A stretch of 22,342 nt of DNA from a virus. The notes under the pieces were generated by a model. That model did no database searches and was not told the origin of the DNA. It saw only the letters and a program-made list of their open reading frames with translations. Position 1 is the first letter of the stretch. Each line of letters begins with the position of its first letter. The translations under genes and the position numbers were made by a program. The stretch is from IMG/VR virus record IMGVR_UViG_3300006921_000179, positions 1 to 22,342 of that record. One strand, written 5' to 3'. Shown piece by piece: positions 22,202 through 22,342 of the stretch.

Positions 22202-22342
22202 AAAGCCCAAATGGGGCGTCAAAACCGAGTGGGTGCCAATTGAGCAGCTACCGCCGACACCCGAAGGCATCACGGAAATCGCTATTGACTTGGAGACCAA
22301 AGACCCACGGCTCAAGTCCCATGGCCCAGGATGGGCTACCGG
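22185..22342 (+). CDS. polA: DNA polymerase I (family A), N-terminal fragment with 3'-5' exonuclease motif
   Basis: The gene starts at ATG 22185 (AAAGAAG upstream) and runs off the right edge after 52 codons. The lysine-rich N-terminus (KKNLKKPKWG) is followed by ITEIAIDLETKDPRLKSHG, in which Asp35 and Glu37 are the ExoI DxE pair of the DnaQ-like proofreading domain. The 'AIDLET-D-P-L...GPGWAT' form is typical of phage family A polymerases. The polymerase domain is outside the window, so family A rather than B rests on this N-terminal similarity and on the operon context. It would extend primers made by the AEP primase. In HMO-2011 itself the polymerase is reported to carry a DnaJ-type zinc region; this cannot be checked here. 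Confidence 0.75.
   Translation, partial: MKKNLKKPKWGVKTEWVPIEQLPPTPEGITEIAIDLETKDPRLKSHGPGWAT

Noticed and set aside
1-22342. CRISPR array, tRNA, integrase, transposase, toxin-antitoxin or anti-defence island
   Set aside because: No regular spaced repeats, cloverleaf, recombinase motifs or toxin-like partner next to either HTH gene were seen; almost every base lies in a phage structural or replication gene.

Overview
The window looks like about half of a tailed-phage genome, most likely a short-tailed marine phage of the HMO-2011-like / Mediterranean metagenome kind. That placement is inference from remembered protein resemblances, not from a search. The evidence is gene content and packing: P22 gp10-like stabilisation protein, very large internal virion proteins, an M15 peptidase endolysin, and then a replication cassette ending in a family A DNA polymerase. 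Coding density is near total, with start/stop overlaps at many junctions. There is no rRNA, tRNA, CRISPR array, integrase, transposase or cellular housekeeping gene. Terminase, portal and capsid are not in the window and are presumably upstream.

Layout. (1) Positions 1-15134, plus strand: late virion and lysis genes. They are the 3' end of a tail-assembly-chaperone-like gene, a 761-aa gp10-like protein, a 55-aa protein and a 112-aa beta-rich protein linked by TGATG junctions, then five virion proteins of 607, 348, 324, 1025 and 1560 aa (probable internal or ejection proteins), and the endolysin. (2) Positions 15126-16565, minus strand: one SNF2-type SF2 helicase, the only minus-strand gene. 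Its 3' end overlaps the endolysin. (3) Positions 16566-16656: a 91-bp divergent control region where two sigma70-like promoters can be drawn with overlapping -10 boxes centred on an ACCC-N6-GGGT inverted repeat. (4) Positions 16657-22342, plus strand: replication operon. The order is coiled-coil protein, small HTH protein, probable ssDNA-binding protein, TOTE-type archaeo-eukaryotic primase (AEP), second HTH protein, UvrD-like SF1 helicase, DUF7768-like protein, DUF6378-like protein and the start of DNA polymerase I.

How it may work. The cassette provides primase, SSB, two non-hexameric helicases and a polymerase; no DnaB or T7 gp4-like helicase is seen here. The SSB-like protein and the primase both end in the bacterial SSB tip sequence EDIPF, written with mostly different codons. 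This suggests both display the same docking peptide. A strong hairpin sits between these two genes and the primase has no ordinary Shine-Dalgarno site, so SSB and primase output are probably uncoupled there. The two HTH proteins plus the overlapping divergent promoters make a simple early switch plausible.

Limits: family names rest on motif recognition only. DUF-level names and the phage group are the least certain calls.
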